Source of the DNA: an uncultured Paracoccaceae bacterium
GTDB lineage: Bacteria > Pseudomonadota > Alphaproteobacteria > Rhodobacterales > Rhodobacteraceae
Direction of reading: 5' to 3'
Length of the DNA stretch: 64,000 nt
Assembly: GCA_951812615.1 (NCBI GenBank)
Contig: CATOSU010000001.1
Location: 682,001 to 746,000, forward strand
In this document: one piece after another, positions 61,296 through 64,000 of the stretch
How positions within the stretch are numbered: position 1 is the stretch's first letter
Layout: the number at the start of each line of letters is the position of its first letter
Notes under the pieces: model-generated
Databases searched by the model: none
Seen by the model: only the letters and a program-made list of their open reading frames with translations
What the model was told of the DNA's origin: nothing
Program-made: the position numbers and the translations under genes

Positions 61296-61745
61296 TCATG
61301 TCACGGTCCCCCTGCTGTCCCATGCAAAGAGGATATCGGGCAGTCCTTCCTCATTGTCTCCGTCCGAACGTTCAACCTGCCGGAACCCTTCGCGCAGATA
61401 GAACCGCCGGGCGCCGGTATTGGCCACAAAGGTCCAGAGCGCCAGCCGCGGCCGCAGACCCTTGGCGTAATCCAGCAGCGTCTTGCCGCGCCCCGACCCC
61501 GGCTCGGCACAGGAAAGCGACGTGACGAAGTGATCCTCGCTGAGCGCCAGATAGGCATCCGCAGGCGCACCGGTGACATAGACCTCCCGATCAGCGTACA
61601 CGACATCGCGGTAATGGGCCTCAACGCTGTCGCGGGTGTGCACACGCGGCATCCAGCCGGTGGCGTCGATCCACGCGTTCTTGATCGCGGCGCAGACCGG
61701 CGCATCATCGGGAGCAGCCCGGTGGACTTCTGCAGGCTCAGTCAT
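61296..61745 (-). CDS. GNAT-family N-acetyltransferase inside the ABC operon
   Basis: 149 residues. The acetyl-CoA motif is CAEPGSGRGKTLLDYAKGL and the C-terminal NTGARRFYLREGFRQVERSDG is the standard alpha4-beta5-beta6 end. The GRGKTL loop deviates from the usual Q/RxxGxG/A, but the spacing is right. The ATG overlaps the ATPase stop by eight bases. It sits between ATPase and permease, so it may modify the imported compound or merely be carried along. Substrate unknown. Confidence 0.83.
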   Translation of the reverse strand: MTEPAEVHRAAPDDAPVCAAIKNAWIDATGWMPRVHTRDSVEAHYRDVVYADREVYVTGAPADAYLALSEDHFVTSLSCAEPGSGRGKTLLDYAKGLRPRLALWTFVANTGARRFYLREGFRQVERSDGDNEEGLPDILFAWDSRGTVT

Positions 61746-62520
61746 AACTGTGCCCCGCGCGCAGCCCCTCGCGCACCCGGTGCGCGATCTGCAGGAATTC
61801 CGGCGTGTCGCGGATCTCCAGCGGCCGGTCCGCCGGCAGGGGGCTGTCGATCACATCGGTGATCCGGCCCGGCCGGGGCGACATCACGACGATCCTTGTC
61901 GACAGGTACACCGCCTCCGGTATCGAATGGGTGACGAAGCAGATCGTTTTCTGCGTACGTTTCCACAGCGCCAGCAGCTGTTCGTTCAGGTGATCGCGCA
62001 CGATCTCGTCCAGCGCACCGAACGGTTCGTCCATCAGCAACAGGTCCGCATCGAAAGCCAGCGCCCGCGCGATCGAGGCCCGCTGCTGCATCCCGCCTGA
62101 CAGCTGCCACGGGTACTTTCCACCAAACCCTTCCAGATCAACAAGTTGCAGCACCTTGTTCACACGCTCGTCCTGTTCGGCACGGGAAAAGCCCATGATC
62201 TCCAGCGGCAGCTTGATGTTGTTGGCGATGGTTCGCCACGGGTACAGCCCGGCGGCCTGAAACACATAGCCATAGGCCCGTTTGCGCCGGGCCTCATCCG
62301 GGCTCATGCCGTTCACGCTCAGCCCGCCGCCGGTGGGATGCTCCAACGCCGCGACACAGCGCAGAAACGTGGTCTTGCCACAGCCCGACGGGCCGATGAA
62401 GCTGACGAAATCACCCTTGTTCACCGACAGGTTGACATCCTTCAGCGCGTGAACCGGGCCGTCATTCGTCTGAAAGACCAGATCCAGACCGTTGGCTTCT
62501 ATGACCTTTTCGCCGCTCAT
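61738..62520 (-). CDS. ABC transporter ATP-binding protein, NitT/TauB/ThiZ type
   Basis: 260 residues. Walker A FIGPSGCGKTTFLR, Q-loop VFQAAGLYPWRT, signature QLSGGMQQRASIARA, Walker B LLLMDEPFGALDEI and switch VTHSIPEAVYLS are all intact and of the nitrate/sulfonate/pyrimidine type. Its ATG overlaps the SDR stop (62517-62520), and its end overlaps the GNAT start. Energises the two permeases downstream. Confidence 0.93.
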   Translation of the reverse strand: MSGEKVIEANGLDLVFQTNDGPVHALKDVNLSVNKGDFVSFIGPSGCGKTTFLRCVAALEHPTGGGLSVNGMSPDEARRKRAYGYVFQAAGLYPWRTIANNIKLPLEIMGFSRAEQDERVNKVLQLVDLEGFGGKYPWQLSGGMQQRASIARALAFDADLLLMDEPFGALDEIVRDHLNEQLLALWKRTQKTICFVTHSIPEAVYLSTRIVVMSPRPGRITDVIDSPLPADRPLEIRDTPEFLQIAHRVREGLRAGHSYD

Positions 62521-63215
62521 ACCGATCTTGTAATTCCCCCGTCGATGCGAATGTTCTGACCCGTGACATACCCCGCATCCGCCGATGCCAGATAGCTGAT
62601 CAGGGCCGAGACCTCTTCGGTCCGGCCCATGCGCCGCAGCGGCACGCCGGCCGCACGGTCGGCATTCTGAGGCAGACTGTCAATAAAGCCCGGCAAGACA
62701 TTGTTCATCCTCACATTATCCGGCCCGTAGCGGTCCGAAAACTGCTTGGTAAAACTGGCCAGACCGGCACGGAAGACGCCCGAAACCGGGAAGCTGAGGC
62801 TGGGCTCCAGCGCCGCGTAGGTCGAAATGTTGATGATCGCCCCGTCCTTCTGCGCCACCATCACCGGCGCCACCAGCCGCGCCATGCGGATCGCCGGCAT
62901 CAGGAAGATATCGAGCCCGGCATGCCATTCCTCGTCGGTCTTTTCCAGAAGCTCGCCCTTGGGCCCGTGCCCGAAGGAATTGACCAGCACGTCAATCCGG
63001 CCCCAGCGGTCCATGGCGGCGCTGACAAAGGCGTCCAGATCCTCCGGGTTGCGGTTCGACCCGGTAAGGCCCAGCCCGCCCAGTTCCGCGGCCAGCGCCT
63101 CGCCCTTGCCCGAGGAGGACAGGATAGCCACCGCGAACCCGTCCGCCGCCAGACGGCGGGCAGCATCCGCGCCCATGCCGGATCCGCCGGCGGTGATGAG
63201 GGCGGTCTTTGTCAT
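62517..63215 (-). CDS. SDR-fold protein with non-canonical active site
   Basis: 232 residues, Rossmann fold of the short-chain dehydrogenase family. The cofactor motif is TAGGSGMG (8-15), DVLVNSFGHG replaces the usual NNAG, and INISTYAAL keeps the catalytic-Ser region. But the Tyr-xxx-Lys is changed: aligned positions read Ser145-GVF-Arg149 in FPVSGVFRAG. The C-terminal GYVTGQNIRIDGG is typical. Catalysis as a normal oxidoreductase is therefore doubtful. It overlaps the ABC ATPase as ATGA. A truncated duplicate of its first 43 codons lies 0.7 kb upstream. Confidence 0.85.
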   Translation of the reverse strand: MTKTALITAGGSGMGADAARRLAADGFAVAILSSSGKGEALAAELGGLGLTGSNRNPEDLDAFVSAAMDRWGRIDVLVNSFGHGPKGELLEKTDEEWHAGLDIFLMPAIRMARLVAPVMVAQKDGAIINISTYAALEPSLSFPVSGVFRAGLASFTKQFSDRYGPDNVRMNNVLPGFIDSLPQNADRAAGVPLRRMGRTEEVSALISYLASADAGYVTGQNIRIDGGITRSV

Positions 63216-63219
63216 CGTT

Positions 63220-63720
63220 TTACTCCTCGTCCGGTCCCGGTTTCTGCCACCGCCCGCCTTCCGGCGGGATAATCGCAGCCACCTTGAATTTCAGTTTCTT
63301 GGTCAGCGTCCATTGCAGCAGCTTGCCGGCTGGCGGGTAGTCTCGGTTGCCGGTCAACAGCCGGTTGGGCAACACTTTGACCGGCCGTCGCGCGCCGGCA
63401 ATGGTAAAGTTGTCGTTGATGACCAGTTCGCGCAGCACCTCGTATTCCTTGTCCCAGGTGTCGAGCCGCATGCGCGCGGTTTTCTGATCCAGCGGGTTCA
63501 AGAGTTTGGATTGGTCGATCGGCCCGGCCGAACCGGTTTCCCCGGAAAGCCGGAAATCGAGCGGGCTGGGCAATTCCTTGAGATGCAGAAGCACCCAGCC
63601 ATAACCGCGGCGCATGGCCTTGTAAGACATCATCTTTTCGATCTGCGCTCCGGTCTTTTTCGAGACCAGGTGAAGCTGAGTGATATACCCTTTGAGCTTC
63701 AGTGATTCACCGATTTCCAC
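63220..63720 (-). CDS. hypothetical protein
   Basis: 166 residues, soluble, basic, no signal or membrane segment. Motif-like patches are KLKGYITQLHLVSKKTGAQIEKM, GYGWVLLHLKELPSP and RRPVKVLPNRLLTGNRDYPPA; the alternation suggests mixed alpha/beta. GTG start (63720) with AAGGAG seven bases upstream. It ends four bases before the SDR gene, so it belongs to the ABC operon. No family recognised. Lying between a truncated and a complete SDR copy, it may have come in with the duplication. Confidence 0.65.
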   Translation of the reverse strand: MEIGESLKLKGYITQLHLVSKKTGAQIEKMMSYKAMRRGYGWVLLHLKELPSPLDFRLSGETGSAGPIDQSKLLNPLDQKTARMRLDTWDKEYEVLRELVINDNFTIAGARRPVKVLPNRLLTGNRDYPPAGKLLQWTLTKKLKFKVAAIIPPEGGRWQKPGPDEE

Positions 63721-63744
63721 ACCCGTTCTCCTTGCCGGTTTGCC

Positions 63745-63924
63745 TCACACTCCTGTGGCCGGGATCCCCGTCCGCTCCAACAGCCGCGGCGCCGTCATGG
63801 CCAGCGCCGCGCCCTTGCCGGAGGAGGAGAGGATGGCGACTTCGAACCCGTCCGCTGCCAGCCGCCGCGCCGCACCTGCACCCATGCCGGAGCCGCCGGC
63901 GGTGATGTAGGCTACATTGATCAT
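63745..63924 (-). pseudogene. truncated duplicate of the SDR N-terminus
   Basis: 59 codons from ATG (63924) to TGA (63745). Residues 8-42 match the complete SDR at 62517-63215 in 32 of 35 positions (shared TAGGSGMGA, AARRLAADGF and VAILSSSGKG); after about 43 codons the similarity stops and the frame runs into unrelated sequence. It keeps the cofactor-binding loop only and cannot be a functional SDR. A partial tandem duplication with the unknown gene between the copies explains it. Confidence 0.75.
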
Positions 63925-64000
63925 TGAACCACACCAGTTTGCCGAGGGCCGTCGTTCAATCCGCGCGGAATTCTGTCATTTGCGCTCTTGGCGCGAAACA

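Noticed and set aside
63216-64000. Possible THI-box riboswitch for the NMT1-type ABC operon
   Set aside because: No CTGAGA or ACCTGATCTGG-type element is present upstream of the operon, so thiamine control is not supported.

Overview
The window is GC-rich chromosomal DNA that looks like a member of the Rhodobacteraceae (Roseobacter group, Alphaproteobacteria). The evidence is the yajC-secD-secF run ending in a TauE/SafE exporter and a Mth938-like gene, the fused-type pntA with pntB, the Der-BamB-YfgM run, a Hint-domain protein of the style abundant in this family, and the overall codon use. Genes are densely packed, often with 1-nt gaps or ATGA overlaps. I see no rRNA, tRNA, CRISPR array, integrase or insertion sequence.

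Layout. 1-7.2 kb: a dipeptide/oligopeptide ABC importer (fused double ATPase with a downstream M20 deacetylase, divergent from a binding protein and two permeases). 7.3-11.7 kb: a DUF3422 protein, an HlyD-like protein with a small membrane partner, a PaaI-type thioesterase and a small secreted protein. 11.9-14.9 kb: pntAB. 15-19.6 kb: an isoprenylcysteine methyltransferase-like protein, an exported MBL-fold protein with a damaged metal motif, then SDR-kynU-kynA for tryptophan catabolism. 19.8-23.8 kb: the Sec ancillary operon. 24.2-27.8 kb: a secreted trypsin-like protease, serS, a methyltransferase and a lysine-rich HhH protein. 28.1-31.4 kb: desaturase, DUF2235 hydrolase, cupin, small exported protein. 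31.4-34.9 kb: der, bamB and a YfgM-like protein. 35.2-42.2 kb: an RND efflux pair and an Atm1-type ABC exporter. 42.5-46.4 kb: a small secreted protein, a LysM protein, a LOG protein and RarD. 46.8-50.9 kb: a serralysin-like RTX protease, GNAT, and an ArsR-SRPBCC pair behind a palindromic operator and a 15-codon leader ORF. About 50.9-51.05 kb: a structured RNA candidate, most likely 6S RNA. 51.1-54.2 kb: an adenylate cyclase with a c-type heme motif, a Hint protein and a HlyC-like acyltransferase. 54.4-56.5 kb: ribBA-ribH-nusB. 56.7-58.2 kb: a proline racemase-family enzyme and an orphan gene. 58.4-63.9 kb: an NMT1-type ABC importer operon with two SDR copies, one of them truncated.

Most of the sequence is ordinary housekeeping and transport. 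The parts that deserve follow-up are: the HlyC-like acyltransferase overlapping a Hint-domain gene with no RTX toxin next to it; the heme-motif cyclase preceded by the 6S-like RNA; the ArsR leader/operator arrangement; the two-palindrome repeat present twice; the MBL protein lacking HxHxDH under an ATTC-N8-GAAT site; and the SDR with Ser/Arg in place of Tyr/Lys and its truncated duplicate.
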